Source: Clostridiales bacterium
Lineage (GTDB): Bacteria; Bacillota; Clostridia; Oscillospirales; Acutalibacteraceae
DNA: 54,725 nt
Assembly (NCBI GenBank): GCA_022801595.1
Contig: JAAWSO010000066.1
Coordinates: 1-54,725, forward strand
Reading direction: 5' to 3'
A program made the translations under genes and the position numbers. Below the pieces are notes generated by a model. The model did no database searches, was not told the DNA's origin, and saw nothing but the letters and a program-made list of their open reading frames with translations. Within the stretch, counting starts at the first letter, position 1, and the number at the start of each line of letters is the position of its first letter. Of the stretch, positions 30,671-39,461 are shown piece after piece.

Positions 30671-33242
30671 TAAATCCGACCGGCTCATTACGGAACTAAT
30701 CCCTTTTCTCTCTTATGAAACCATTTCTGCGGAAGACGGATATTTCCGCCTGAAAAACGGGGAATATCTGGATATCCTTCAGATTGTGTGCAAGGATTTG
30801 ATGAATATCCTGGAAAGCGACCTGAACTTTGATATCTTTACCTTCTCCAAGTTTTTCAAAACCTTTGGCTCCGATATCAAAATCATCGGCATGAACTTCC
30901 CCATTGACATTGTTCCCCAGCGGGAATATCTGGACTACAAAATGGAGAAAACCGCCAATACCGTGTATAAAGAACGTTTGAAAGAAAAACGGAATGAGCT
31001 GGAGCGCTTGGCGGCAGGCAGTACCTACCGGGAATATTACCTGATGTTTTTTTCCAGCAGCCTGGAGAATTACAACAGCAATCTGAATCTAATCCAGAAA
31101 TCCCTTGGCAACCACAAGTTGGTCAAGTCCATTTCTGCTGAGAAAAAAGCGAGAATCCTCTTTAAGCTCAACAATAAAAATACCAACCTGTATGGATCGG
31201 ACATCGACCTGTCCATCATCCAGCAAAAGAATGAAATTTTGCAGGAAAAAATGGAGAAAGCCACCCTATCCCTGGAGGAATTGGAAGCTGCTCGGGCGGA
31301 AACCCAAAGAAAGAAAAAAGGAAACCCGCCGCCCATCGCCCACAACCCCTACCTGCTGGAACTGCTCCAGCCCCAGGGCGGGATTTCTTTCCGGGATGAA
31401 AAGATCGTCAAGACTGGGGACGGATACGAAGCCTGTATCCATGTCTACCAGTTTCCCCGTCACGTCCCCCAGCTGTGGCTGATGGGGATCGTAAACATTG
31501 ACGGCGCAGTAACCACCCTGGATATCAGCACCAAGGATAAGCTGGAAGTCCAGCGGAATATTAACCGATCTATCCAGGAACAAAGCCTGCGGTACGCTTC
31601 CTCCAACGCGGTCAGCGAGAAAATGGACGCCCAATCCCGCTATGAGGAGCTGACCAGCCTTTACCATGAGATTTCCAGTATGGGCGAAGTGGTCAAGGTA
31701 GTGCATTCCCGCATCTTTCTCTCCAGCCAAACCCTGGAGGAATTGGATCAAAACATAGCCGGAACCCTCAACCACTTGGAAAGCCATGGGTACAAAGGGG
31801 CGGTTTTTTTAAATGAATCCAAACACGAGTGGCTTTCCATGTACCGGTCGGCCAAACAGCAGAACAAAACCGAATACAAACGGTATGGACAGCCCATTGT
31901 GGCCGGCGCCCTGGCCACCGGGAACCCCTTCCATTTCACTGCCTTACACGATCCCTGCGGCACGTATTTTGGATACACCTTAGCCAAAGGGTGCGCGGGA
32001 CGGGTGATGCTGGACTATTTCCACAAAACCACAATCCGGATGTCTTACTCCGGCGTCATCGTCGGCCGGATGGGATCGGGAAAATCTACCCTGATGAAAA
32101 AACTCATTGAGGATCGGATTATCCGGGGCGACTTTATCCGGGGCTTTGACGTGATGGACGAATATCCTCCTTTGGTGGAAAAGTACGGAGGCAAAATCGT
32201 GTCTCTGGACGGCTCCCAAGGAATCCTGAATATGTTTGAAGTCCTCCTGGCGGACGACGGGGAACAGAAAGAAAATACGTCCTTTAACATCCACATTTCC
32301 AAGCTCAACGCCATTTACAGCTTTCTTTCCCCGGAATCCACGTATCAGGAACGGTTGGAATTTGAAAAAATGACCCGCGCCTTATACGTCCGGTTTGGAC
32401 TGATCCCAGAAGATTTCTCCAAACATTCCCAAATCCAAGTAACCGGACTGTCCGCCCAGTCGTATCCAACCTGGTCGGATTTGCTCCGGCTCATCCGGGA
32501 TGAAAAACAGCGGCTGATCACGCTGGAGGTTTCCATCCAGGAAAAAGAAGCCATGGGCGAACGGATACGCCGTTTGGAAACCATTGAAATGACCGTGGAA
32601 AATGTGGTGATAAACTACGGTTCCATTTTAGACGGCCACACTTCCATTGAAAATATCTCCCAAAACCAGGTAGTTTTCTTCTCCATCAAACAGCTTCAAT
32701 CCCTGAAAGGCGAAATCTTCAACGCCCAGTTTTTCAACGCCATCTGCCTGTGCTGGAACAACTGCATCCAGATTGGCGGGGAAATGAAACGCCGATGGAT
32801 GGAAAAAACCATTGCTTGGGCGGACATTACCCGCTTCCTGATCACCATTGATGAAGCCCATTTGCTGGTCAATGCCAACCGGCTCCAGGCCGTGGATCAG
32901 CTAATTTCTTTTATGCGCCAGGCCCGCCACTATTTCTGCGGCCTGCTGTTCGCTTCCCAATCCATCCGGGATTTTGTGCCGGAGGATTCGGACAAAGAAG
33001 GAAAAGCCGTCATCAAATCTTTGTTTGAATTGACCCAATACAAATTTATCCTTCAGCAGGACAGCAACGCTTTGGAAACCCTGTCCACCATCTTCCATGA
33101 CCAGCTGACCGCCTCGGAGCTTTCCCATATCCCAAAATTTGAACAAGGGGACTGCATCCTGGCCATTTCTGGAGACCAGAACGTGGAATTCCACAACGAC
33201 GTGGATCAGAAAGAACAAAACCTATATCATGGAGGCGCGTGA
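30636..33242 (+). CDS. virB4: VirB4 secretion ATPase
   Basis: 868 residues from ATG 30636 (AAAAGGAGG upstream). Walker A GRMGSGKST with Lys483, Walker B FLITIDEAH with Asp739-Glu740, and the VirB4 C-terminal pattern SQSIRDF and ILQQDS. The N-terminal half carries the channel-contact domain. It powers assembly of the mating channel and substrate passage. It ends TGA overlapping the next ATG. Confidence 0.96.
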   Translation: MTLLDNLTRMFDKSDRLITELIPFLSYETISAEDGYFRLKNGEYLDILQIVCKDLMNILESDLNFDIFTFSKFFKTFGSDIKIIGMNFPIDIVPQREYLDYKMEKTANTVYKERLKEKRNELERLAAGSTYREYYLMFFSSSLENYNSNLNLIQKSLGNHKLVKSISAEKKARILFKLNNKNTNLYGSDIDLSIIQQKNEILQEKMEKATLSLEELEAARAETQRKKKGNPPPIAHNPYLLELLQPQGGISFRDEKIVKTGDGYEACIHVYQFPRHVPQLWLMGIVNIDGAVTTLDISTKDKLEVQRNINRSIQEQSLRYASSNAVSEKMDAQSRYEELTSLYHEISSMGEVVKVVHSRIFLSSQTLEELDQNIAGTLNHLESHGYKGAVFLNESKHEWLSMYRSAKQQNKTEYKRYGQPIVAGALATGNPFHFTALHDPCGTYFGYTLAKGCAGRVMLDYFHKTTIRMSYSGVIVGRMGSGKSTLMKKLIEDRIIRGDFIRGFDVMDEYPPLVEKYGGKIVSLDGSQGILNMFEVLLADDGEQKENTSFNIHISKLNAIYSFLSPESTYQERLEFEKMTRALYVRFGLIPEDFSKHSQIQVTGLSAQSYPTWSDLLRLIRDEKQRLITLEVSIQEKEAMGERIRRLETIEMTVENVVINYGSILDGHTSIENISQNQVVFFSIKQLQSLKGEIFNAQFFNAICLCWNNCIQIGGEMKRRWMEKTIAWADITRFLITIDEAHLLVNANRLQAVDQLISFMRQARHYFCGLLFASQSIRDFVPEDSDKEGKAVIKSLFELTQYKFILQQDSNALETLSTIFHDQLTASELSHIPKFEQGDCILAISGDQNVEFHNDVDQKEQNLYHGGA

Positions 33243-34462
33243 TGGCAGGCAAGAAAACCATCTCTAAATGGCTGGGCAAAAAATCCATTAAAATCCTGAT
33301 CGCCGCGGCAGGCGGGCTTCTCCCTTTTGGCCTGATCCTTCTGCTGGGTTCTGTGTTCGTCTTGATTCTAGGAGCCGGCTCCGCTTATGGCAATTCCAGC
33401 GCGGGCGGGGGCGGCGGCGGAATAATCAACGAACAATACGGCGATCTTGTTGCAGCCTATGCGCAGGAATATGGCGTACCATCCGCCCTGGTATTGGCGG
33501 TCATGAAAGCGGAAAGCGGGTTTAATCCAACGGTTGTTTCCCCGGTGGGCGCTGCCGGACTGATGCAAATGATGCCAAGTACTTTTGAGTGGATGCAAAA
33601 GAGCTATTTCCCAGAAGACCATTACACAGCCGCGGATCTCTTTACTCCAGAGGTCAGCATCAAATATGGAACCAAATATTTATCCACCCTGACCAAGAAA
33701 TATGAACCGGAACTGGAATCCGCCATTGCCGCGTACAACGCTGGTTCCGGCAACGTGGACAAATGGCTGAAAAATCCAGCCTATTCCTCCGGCGGGAAGC
33801 TGCATACCATCCCGTTTGCCGAAACCAGAGCATACGTAAAAATCGTGATGGGATACTATGAAGAATATCAGAACCAAGTCATACTCCCTGGCAATCCAGA
33901 CTCTGGATCGGGAGCCCTCAATGATAACCTAAACGCCATCGACGGGAAAACAAACCTGGGGCTTGTCCAATTTGCTTACAACGCACTCAATGCCAAATCT
34001 GGATATATCTACGGGGCATATGGGCAGACCGTGACCATGGAGTTTCTCCAGCAGCAGGCCAATCAATTTGTAGGGAATACCGCCGCAAACCTGACCCCCT
34101 CCGAAGTGGAAAAGATCTATTTCAAGTTTGGAGGACATCCTTCCTTCGACTGCATCGGGCTAATCAAGGCATATTGGTGGCTCAACGAATCCACCGGGAA
34201 AATCAAATATGGATCAAATGGAGCCGCCGATATGAATGCCACCGGCGCATACCAATCCGCAGTGAAAAAAGGACCCATCAAAACCATGCCGGAAATCCCC
34301 GGACTGGCGGTTTGGCAGCCTGGCCATATTGGCATTTACGTCGGCGACGGGTACGTCATTGAAGCCCAGGGCAACAGTACCGGCGTGGTAAAAACCAAGG
34401 TTTCCAAAGGCCGCTGGACCCACTGGCTCCAGCTCCCCTATTTGGAATACCAAACTTCTTAA
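33242..34462 (+). CDS. Cell-wall hydrolase: lytic transglycosylase plus NlpC/P60
   Basis: 406 residues from ATG 33242 (GGAGG six bases upstream; GTG 33239 is less well placed). N-terminal membrane helix (ILIAAAGGLLPFGLILLLGSVFVLIL), a Gly-rich linker, then an SLT domain with catalytic Glu91 (MKAESGFNP) and GLMQMMPST, then NlpC/P60 with Cys304 (SFDCIGL) and His362 (PGHIGIYVG). This two-enzyme VirB1-like protein opens peptidoglycan for the channel and is a hallmark of Gram-positive conjugation. Confidence 0.95.
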   Translation: MAGKKTISKWLGKKSIKILIAAAGGLLPFGLILLLGSVFVLILGAGSAYGNSSAGGGGGGIINEQYGDLVAAYAQEYGVPSALVLAVMKAESGFNPTVVSPVGAAGLMQMMPSTFEWMQKSYFPEDHYTAADLFTPEVSIKYGTKYLSTLTKKYEPELESAIAAYNAGSGNVDKWLKNPAYSSGGKLHTIPFAETRAYVKIVMGYYEEYQNQVILPGNPDSGSGALNDNLNAIDGKTNLGLVQFAYNALNAKSGYIYGAYGQTVTMEFLQQQANQFVGNTAANLTPSEVEKIYFKFGGHPSFDCIGLIKAYWWLNESTGKIKYGSNGAADMNATGAYQSAVKKGPIKTMPEIPGLAVWQPGHIGIYVGDGYVIEAQGNSTGVVKTKVSKGRWTHWLQLPYLEYQTS

Positions 34463-34471
34463 AAAGAAAAA

Positions 34472-34500
34472 GAGGGGATATCTTTCCCCTCTCTTTCTCC
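34472..34500. terminator. Bidirectional terminator
   Basis: GAGGGG/CCCCTC with A-rich DNA on the left and T-rich on the right, between the + strand wall hydrolase and the minus-strand yafQ pseudogene, which meet tail to tail. Confidence 0.85.
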
Positions 34501-34506
34501 GCATTG

Positions 34507-34797
34507 CTATTTGCCAAATAAGTCGCTGTGTGTGCCGGTACGGGCTAATGTCAGCACCAGCACATCATCCTCGATTCGGTAAACCAGCAACCAATCCGGA
34601 AGAATATGGCACTCACGGTGCCCCATCCAATCTCCAGACAACGCATGGTCTTGATTCTTTTCTGGAAGTGAATGACCCATTGCAAGAGACGAAACCACAT
34701 CTTCCAACAGGCTAATTTTTAACCCTCGTTTGATCGCTCACTTATAGTCTTTTTTGAACTGTGTTGTAGGCTTGACAATATATTTCGTCTTTCTCAT
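34507..34797 (-). pseudogene. yafQ: YafQ-family toxin with a premature stop
   Basis: Read from ATG 34797, the frame gives MRKTKYIVKPTTQFKKDYK, then TGA at codon 20 (34740-34738), then AIKRGLKISLLEDVVSSL to GHRECHILPDWLLVYRIEDD and LTLARTGTHSDLF in the same frame. Total 96 residues, normal for YafQ. The single nonsense codon sits where relatives have a sense residue (often Arg or Leu). The catalytic C-terminal part is intact but would not be made from the proper start. It overlaps its antitoxin gene by four bases. Confidence 0.85.
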
Positions 34798-35069
34798 GCT
34801 TTTAACTCCGCAAACAACTCATCCAAATCGGTATAACCTTTTACCGACGGATCTTTCGCAATCCTTTCCGCTTCCAGCATGGCCGCAATGGTTTCCTTGT
34901 TGGGCTTTGCCAGCTTGACTTCAAAGGGCAAGCCTCCTGTACGGAGAGACTGGCGCAGGAATACATTGATAGCCGTCGTCAAGGTCATCCCAAGTTCCCC
35001 ATACAGAGCTTCACTCTGTTTTTTGAGCTCACTGTCCATACGGACGCTGAAATTTGTTGTGTTTGCCAT
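34794..35069 (-). CDS. dinJ: RelB/DinJ-family antitoxin
   Basis: 91 residues: ANTTNFSVRMDSELKKQSEALYGELGMTLTTAINVFLRQSL is the RelB/DinJ ribbon-helix-helix head with the characteristic GMT-L-TAIN-F segment; the acidic tail (DPSVKGYTDLDELFAEL) binds the toxin. Intact, unlike its toxin. Overlaps yafQ by four bases (ATGA). Confidence 0.93.
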   Translation of the reverse strand: MANTTNFSVRMDSELKKQSEALYGELGMTLTTAINVFLRQSLRTGGLPFEVKLAKPNKETIAAMLEAERIAKDPSVKGYTDLDELFAELKA

Positions 35070-35082
35070 ATTATCTACTCCT

Positions 35083-35130
35083 TTTACATTGCATTATACT
35101 GATATTATATGCTATTTGCAATGTAAATTC
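35083..35130 (-). promoter_or_regulatory. Promoter and operator of the dinJ-yafQ unit
   Basis: On the minus strand: TTGCAA (35121-35116), 17 bases, TATAAT (35098-35093). The near-perfect inverted repeat TTTACATTGC/GCAATGTAAA flanks the promoter boxes and is the likely autoregulatory operator. Confidence 0.8.
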
Positions 35131-35176
35131 AACTTAATTGCAAGAAAAATTCACATGATAACCCTTCAACCCAAAA

Positions 35177-35200
35177 GAAAAAAGAGGGATATCTCCCTCT
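35177..35200 (-). terminator. Terminator of the relB-yoeB unit
   Basis: On the minus strand AGAGGGAGATATCCCTCT is followed by a run of T. The stem resembles the one at 34472. Confidence 0.8.
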
Positions 35201-35201
35201 C

Positions 35202-35465
35202 TTAGTCTTCATAGTGCCCCCTACAGGAAGCAATTTCAATGATGTCGCCTTTCACCCGATAAACAATTCAATTGGAATCATCAATCCTCCGACTCCACCA
35301 GCCAGATAAATTTCCTTTTAGTGGTTCGGTTTTCCCGATTCCATCAAATGGATTGCGCTCGATGTCTTTGATCAACTGATTGATCCGTTTCAATACTTTT
35401 CGGTCTTGTTTTTGCCAGTACAAATAATCCGCAAAACCATTCTCCGCAAATTGAATGCTACTCAT
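35202..35465 (-). pseudogene. yoeB: YoeB/Txe-family toxin with a premature stop
   Basis: From ATG 35465: SSIQFAENGFADYLYWQKQDRKVLKRINQLIKDI, PFDGIGKTEPLKGNLSGWWSRRIDDSN, then TGA at 35270-35268 (codon 66), then IVYRVKGDIIEIASCRGHYED and TAA. The family reads DD-x-NRLVYR here, so the TGA most likely replaces an Arg CGA codon by one C-to-T change. The lost part includes the C-terminal catalytic HY. Full length would be 87 residues. Confidence 0.9.
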
Positions 35466-35724
35466 GTTCCATAGCCTCAAGTTCCTCCATGGTTTTGCTG
35501 ACAACATGGCCGCTTTCAATTTGTTGGATAGATTTCAGCAAATGCGCTTGATTTACCGGAGAGTAAAAAGGGTCGGTATGGGGTACGAATGGAAAAGCTT
35601 TATCCGTACACAACTGGCATAAAAACATAGTAATTCCTGCGTTTAGTGTCAATCCCATTTTTTGCAAAAGTTCTTGACTTTCCGCTTTGAGAGCATCATC
35701 AATTCGTATGGTTACATTGCTCAT
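35458..35724 (-). CDS. RelB/DinJ-type antitoxin of the yoeB pseudogene
   Basis: 88 residues from ATG 35724 (AAAGGAGGTTG upstream). SNVTIRIDDALKAESQELLQKMGLTLNAGITMFL is a RelB/DinJ head. This antitoxin class is more usual with RelE/YafQ toxins, so the pairing with a YoeB-type toxin is a mixed module. It overlaps yoeB by eight bases and appears intact. Confidence 0.88.
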   Translation of the reverse strand: MSNVTIRIDDALKAESQELLQKMGLTLNAGITMFLCQLCTDKAFPFVPHTDPFYSPVNQAHLLKSIQQIESGHVVSKTMEELEAMEHE

Positions 35725-35856
35725 GGATAACAACCTCCTTTTTCAACTATTTTAGCAGATACGAAAGCAAAAAACAAGTGCAAACAACGTGCAAACAGCA
35801 TGCCCTTAACAAAAATATAACCAATCCTATAATATTTTAGAAAGGAGCATAAAAAA

Positions 35857-36936
35857 TTGATTCTTTTTATCGGGACCCAGGCAGCGGGCTATTTTGTCTC
35901 CGACGTGGCCGCGGCTTACAAAGAAACCGTGACCTACACCGGCGCTTTTTCCTTTTTAGAAGAAGCCGGGGACGCCGCCCTGGAAACCCTATACGACTTT
36001 ATTATTATCAATGTTGAGGAGCTTCCTGGCTCCCACGAGGAAATCGCAGATTTATTATTCCGCATCCATCAGTCCACCAAAAGTACCCTTGTGGTGATGG
36101 CCAGAAATTATTCTCCCCAGTCGGAACTCATCCAAAATATCCAAAAGGTGGGGATTTCCCATCTTCTCACCGCCTGCTCTCTTTCGGGAATCAAAGAGCA
36201 ACTGGAAAGAATCCTATCTATGGATTCGGCTCCTGCCTCTCCATCCGTACCGCAAACACCAACTACAGAATGTCCGGTTTTTTCTGTGTCTCCCTCCAAC
36301 CGGAGGTTTCAAACCATTGCGGTGGCTGGGGCGAATCCCCGGATGGGAACCACCACCCAAGTCTTGCAGATGGTCAAATACCTGCTGTTTCGAGGAAGAA
36401 AAGCCTGTTATCTACAAATGAATGGCAGCAATTTTATTGGGGATCTGAAACGAACCTATGAAATCTCTTCCGAAGATCCGGCCATTGGAAAAGTAACCTA
36501 CCAGAATGTAGATTTGTTTGAAAATCCAGATAAAATCAGTCAGGCGTTCCAATTCGGATACGATTTCTATGTCTATGATTATGGAGTCATTTCCTCCCCT
36601 TCCTTCCACCGGGTTTCCTTCCTAGAAAAGGATCGGAAATTTCTGGTTTGCGGCATAAGCCCAGAAGAATTGCCCCATACCAACCAGGCGATTTCTGAAT
36701 TCTACGATTCCGACGTCCAGTATCTGTTTAATCTGGTTCCTGTACAGGATCAGAAAAGCATCCTGGAAATGATGGAAAACCAGGCGTCCCGGACGTATTT
36801 TCCCGGATATGCCCCCGATCCTTTCGTATATTCTTCCAGCAGCAACGTCATGTACCGGAAAATTTTCGGGAATGAGACGGATACCCGAAAGGAACCAAAA
36901 AAGAAAATAGAAAAATCCAAATGGAAAAGAAGGTAA
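35857..36936 (+). CDS. ParA/CpaE-like ATPase-fold protein of the transfer operon
   Basis: 359 residues from TTG 35857 (AGAAAGGAGC upstream). The N-terminal 125 residues look like a receiver-type domain (LYDFIIINVEELPGS, TLVVMARNYS); a Pro/Ser linker and then a ParA/MinD-like domain with AVAGANPRMGTTT follow. The P-loop lacks the usual GKGG Lys arrangement, so ATP use may be weak. CpaE-like proteins position secretion machines. Located between wall hydrolase and VirB8-like genes, it may localise the conjugation apparatus. Confidence 0.72.
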   Translation: MILFIGTQAAGYFVSDVAAAYKETVTYTGAFSFLEEAGDAALETLYDFIIINVEELPGSHEEIADLLFRIHQSTKSTLVVMARNYSPQSELIQNIQKVGISHLLTACSLSGIKEQLERILSMDSAPASPSVPQTPTTECPVFSVSPSNRRFQTIAVAGANPRMGTTTQVLQMVKYLLFRGRKACYLQMNGSNFIGDLKRTYEISSEDPAIGKVTYQNVDLFENPDKISQAFQFGYDFYVYDYGVISSPSFHRVSFLEKDRKFLVCGISPEELPHTNQAISEFYDSDVQYLFNLVPVQDQKSILEMMENQASRTYFPGYAPDPFVYSSSSNVMYRKIFGNETDTRKEPKKKIEKSKWKRR

Positions 36937-36940
36937 CGCC

Positions 36941-37249
36941 ATGTCGAAATTTAAAAAAGGAAACTTTGTGACTGGTTATCAGGAACAAAGAAATTTCCAG
37001 GAAAAACAAGCGAAATTACGGGAAAAGAATGCGATCCAGGACGATTCCGTGGTGGTGGTAGAAAAAAGCAACATGGCCAAATTCACCGTAAAAACCATTT
37101 CCGCCATCATCCGTATCGCCGCCCTTGTTGTCCTGCTCGCCCTGGCTGCCGTAGGGGTCATTTGCTTGATCTACCCCTCTACCCGCCTACTGTTCTTTTC
37201 CATTTTTGACGGCACCATAGGACAGCTGCAAGGGCTATTGGGACTTTAA
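36941..37249 (+). CDS. Small single-pass membrane protein
   Basis: 102 residues. A charged N-terminal half (KKGNFVTGYQEQRNFQEKQAKLREK) is followed by one long hydrophobic helix (IIRIAALVVLLALAAVGVICLIY) and an amphipathic end. Four bases after the preceding gene, so cotranscribed, and followed by a terminator. No family recognised; likely accessory to the transfer complex. Confidence 0.72.
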   Translation: MSKFKKGNFVTGYQEQRNFQEKQAKLREKNAIQDDSVVVVEKSNMAKFTVKTISAIIRIAALVVLLALAAVGVICLIYPSTRLLFFSIFDGTIGQLQGLLGL

Positions 37250-37270
37250 CCATTTTCATATTGAAACAAA

Positions 37271-37303
37271 ACAGTCGGATTGTGCTTCATCCGGCTGTTT
37301 TTC
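37271..37303 (+). terminator. Intrinsic terminator within the transfer region
   Basis: ACAGTCGGAT/ATCCGGCTGT (10 bp, one G-U) followed by TTTTTCTTT. Confidence 0.85.
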
Positions 37304-37323
37304 TTTGGAAAGGAGGTTTTTGA

Positions 37324-37713
37324 GTGAATCAAAACCACAAATTGATTTATGTCTGTATCCCGCTTCGGGAACTATTCCAACACAAATACGCAAAAATTAA
37401 TCTGATCAGCGAACACATCCAAAAAGAAGGCGGTACAGCTTTCTTTTCCTGCGATGACCCCCATGGGGAACGGCTTCCCTACTGTGACGAACTTTGGGTA
37501 TATGCCAAATACGCGCGACAGCCGGATTCCAATACGATTGATTTTGCCACGGCTCGCGCCTTAATTGTCTCGTCCATGTATGAAATCCCTGTGAAATATT
37601 TTTATAAAGCATTCACTCCCCAGACCATAGAAGACTGTGTGAACCGGATCAAGGAAGGAGAAAGAGAACATGAAACTTCCCCAGAAAATTCCAGTTTCTT
37701 GGATTCTCATTAG
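37324..37713 (+). CDS. Unknown protein, possibly DUF4406-like
   Basis: 129 residues from GTG 37324 with GGAAAGGAGG upstream. KLIYVCIPLR at the start and FFSCDDPHGERLPYCDELWVYA in the middle suggest a Rossmann-like fold similar to the nucleoside deoxyribosyltransferase-related DUF4406 group; this is tentative. It overlaps the VirB8-like gene by 44 bases, so the two are probably coupled. Confidence 0.6.
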   Translation: MNQNHKLIYVCIPLRELFQHKYAKINLISEHIQKEGGTAFFSCDDPHGERLPYCDELWVYAKYARQPDSNTIDFATARALIVSSMYEIPVKYFYKAFTPQTIEDCVNRIKEGEREHETSPENSSFLDSH

Positions 37714-38320
37714 CCTTTTGGGGGTAACGACCCTTGGATTTGCCATTGGTCTTGGGGTTACGGCTGTCCAGCTTCGAGCTTTTCAAAACAGCTATACGTT
37801 AAACGGCCAGGAAATCATCTGTACTGCCCACAAAAAAACCATCCAGCAGTTATCCGATGAAATCGTATCCCTGAAGCAGACCATGGAAATCCAGGCAGAT
37901 TCCACAGAATCGAAAATCAAAGCGGACTTAACAGGATTTTTGTCCGCCTATTACACCATTGATTCCCAAAACTACGATCCCCAGGATACCTTGGACGCCG
38001 TGTCCTCTTTGGTTTCCCCAGACTGCCTTGCACAAATGACCGTCATCCCAGACCCCCATGTAGAATCCATTCCAGAAGGGACGGAAACCTTCGCATACCG
38101 ATCTTCTTTTTCCCTGGATCAGTTTTTTGTCCGGGTTTTGGATACCGGCTCCGCACGGGCAATCGCCCTGGGAGAAGTATCCATCTTTACCCAATGGGGA
38201 AACAATACCGATTCGGTCCTGCTTCAGATGGACGCCCAATATGATGCGGAAAAAGGAAGATGGATCGTAACTTCCTTCACTGGGATGGATCAAGTATCCC
38301 TAACCCCATTAACCCCATAG
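37670..38320 (+). CDS. VirB8/TcpC-like bitopic membrane protein
   Basis: 216 residues: short cytoplasmic start, one transmembrane helix (SWILISLLGVTTLGFAIGLGVTAV), a short coiled segment, then an extracellular domain with an NTF2-like pattern (SFSLDQFFVRVLDTGSARAIALGEVSI, DAQYDAEKGRWIVTSFTGM) as in VirB8/TcpC scaffolds. Its last 145 bp are duplicated at 39300-39444. Confidence 0.7.
   Translation: MKLPQKIPVSWILISLLGVTTLGFAIGLGVTAVQLRAFQNSYTLNGQEIICTAHKKTIQQLSDEIVSLKQTMEIQADSTESKIKADLTGFLSAYYTIDSQNYDPQDTLDAVSSLVSPDCLAQMTVIPDPHVESIPEGTETFAYRSSFSLDQFFVRVLDTGSARAIALGEVSIFTQWGNNTDSVLLQMDAQYDAEKGRWIVTSFTGMDQVSLTPLTP
38176..38320 (+). repeat. Direct repeat, left copy (3' end of the VirB8-like gene)
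   Basis: About 145 bp matching 39300-39444 at roughly nine bases in ten. The repeats flank the gene at 38384, so recombination between them would delete it. Confidence 0.88.
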
Positions 38321-38383
38321 AAAGAAGGCGATTCCCTTTGTTCAAAAAATCATCTAAGTAAAACAAGAAAGGAACATGGAATC

Positions 38384-39286
38384 ATGAGTAAAATCGACCG
38401 TATCATCCAGTCAGCTAAAGATATTTATTATCGGACTATTTTTCAAAAACTGGATCACTATCGCGGGTTAGCTAAGGACTTTTATTATCGGACCTATGGC
38501 TGGAAAAAGATTCCTCAAGATGAGCGATTCCACATTCTTCCGGTTGAAAAATTCGGAGGATATGTGATATGGGACAATCTAAAAAAAGAACACTATCCTA
38601 ACAGTCAACATTTCATCACTTTGGAACACGCTCAGAATTTTCTGGAGATAGAAATGGAAAAGGAAAATAAATACATAGAGTGGGAAAACATTTCAAATCT
38701 TTCCCAAAATCCTTCCTCCCCGGATCAACCGCAAACCAATGTGGATTCCCCGAAAGACCAGGAGCAAACGCACGACCAAACGAAAACGGTTGTGGCTCTG
38801 GAAAGCTCCGAGGATGTTTCTGATCCGAAAAAAGCTGCGGAGTGGGAAAACATTTCAAACCTTTCCCAAAATCCTCCCTCCCCGGATCAACCGCAAACCA
38901 ATGTGGATTCCCCGAAAGACCAGGAGCAAACATCCGCCCAAACGAAAACGATTGTGGCTCTGGAAAGCTCTGAGGATGTTTCCGATCCGGAGAATCATTT
39001 TACCCACCAGTATTCCGATGGCAGACAATGCGTCAAGTACCGTCTGGTGAAGATTGGCCAGGACGGCAATTTAAAACCCTATGCTAAGGATAAAATTTTT
39101 ATCAGCACGGATATGGCGGAAGAGTTTATTTGCGATCATACGTCACAGCTCACCGTCGTTTCCTATGACGATCTGGTGCATCAAGCCGAAAAAGAAAAAT
39201 TTGGGTATCCAAAAGACGCCGGATCTTTTTCGCAAAATCAACCATCTCCATCCACAAAGAAAAAAAGTTACGATCTAGAACGATAA
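38384..39286 (+). CDS. Repeat-containing protein of unknown function (long paralogue)
   Basis: 300 residues, SD AAGAAAGGAA. N-terminal region with two related segments (DIYYRTIFQKLDHYRGL and DFYYRTYGWKKIPQD), then two 51-residue tandem repeats (WENISNLSQNP...ESSEDVSDP), then a conserved C-terminal domain (YSDGRQCVKYRLVKIG, DKIFISTDMAEEFICDHTSQL). A shorter paralogue lies at 41853-42467. No known family. Flanked by direct repeats of the VirB8-like gene end, hence a probable duplication product. Confidence 0.7.
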   Translation: MSKIDRIIQSAKDIYYRTIFQKLDHYRGLAKDFYYRTYGWKKIPQDERFHILPVEKFGGYVIWDNLKKEHYPNSQHFITLEHAQNFLEIEMEKENKYIEWENISNLSQNPSSPDQPQTNVDSPKDQEQTHDQTKTVVALESSEDVSDPKKAAEWENISNLSQNPPSPDQPQTNVDSPKDQEQTSAQTKTIVALESSEDVSDPENHFTHQYSDGRQCVKYRLVKIGQDGNLKPYAKDKIFISTDMAEEFICDHTSQLTVVSYDDLVHQAEKEKFGYPKDAGSFSQNQPSPSTKKKSYDLER

Positions 39287-39299
39287 TTTCAAACAATTG

Positions 39300-39444
39300 A
39301 GGTATCCATCTTTACCCAATAGGGAAACGATATCGATTCGGTCCTCCTTCAGATGGACGCCCAATACGACCCGGAAAAAGGCAGATGGATCGTAACATCC
39401 TTTGCCGGGATGGATCAAGTATCCCTGCATCCCTTAACTCCATA
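39300..39444 (+). pseudogene. Duplicated 3' end of the VirB8-like gene
   Basis: Matches 38176-38320 with scattered changes, including one that makes an early TAG (CAATGGGG to CAATAGGG). It has no start and ends at the same TAG. It is the scar of a tandem duplication of the interval followed by decay. Confidence 0.88.
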
Positions 39445-39461
39445 GAAAGGAGAGATATTCT

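Noticed and set aside
34507-35465. TGA recoding (alternative genetic code) to explain interrupted toxins
   Set aside because: Many intact genes here end in TGA at the family-typical length (virB4, virD4, hicA), so TGA is a normal stop.
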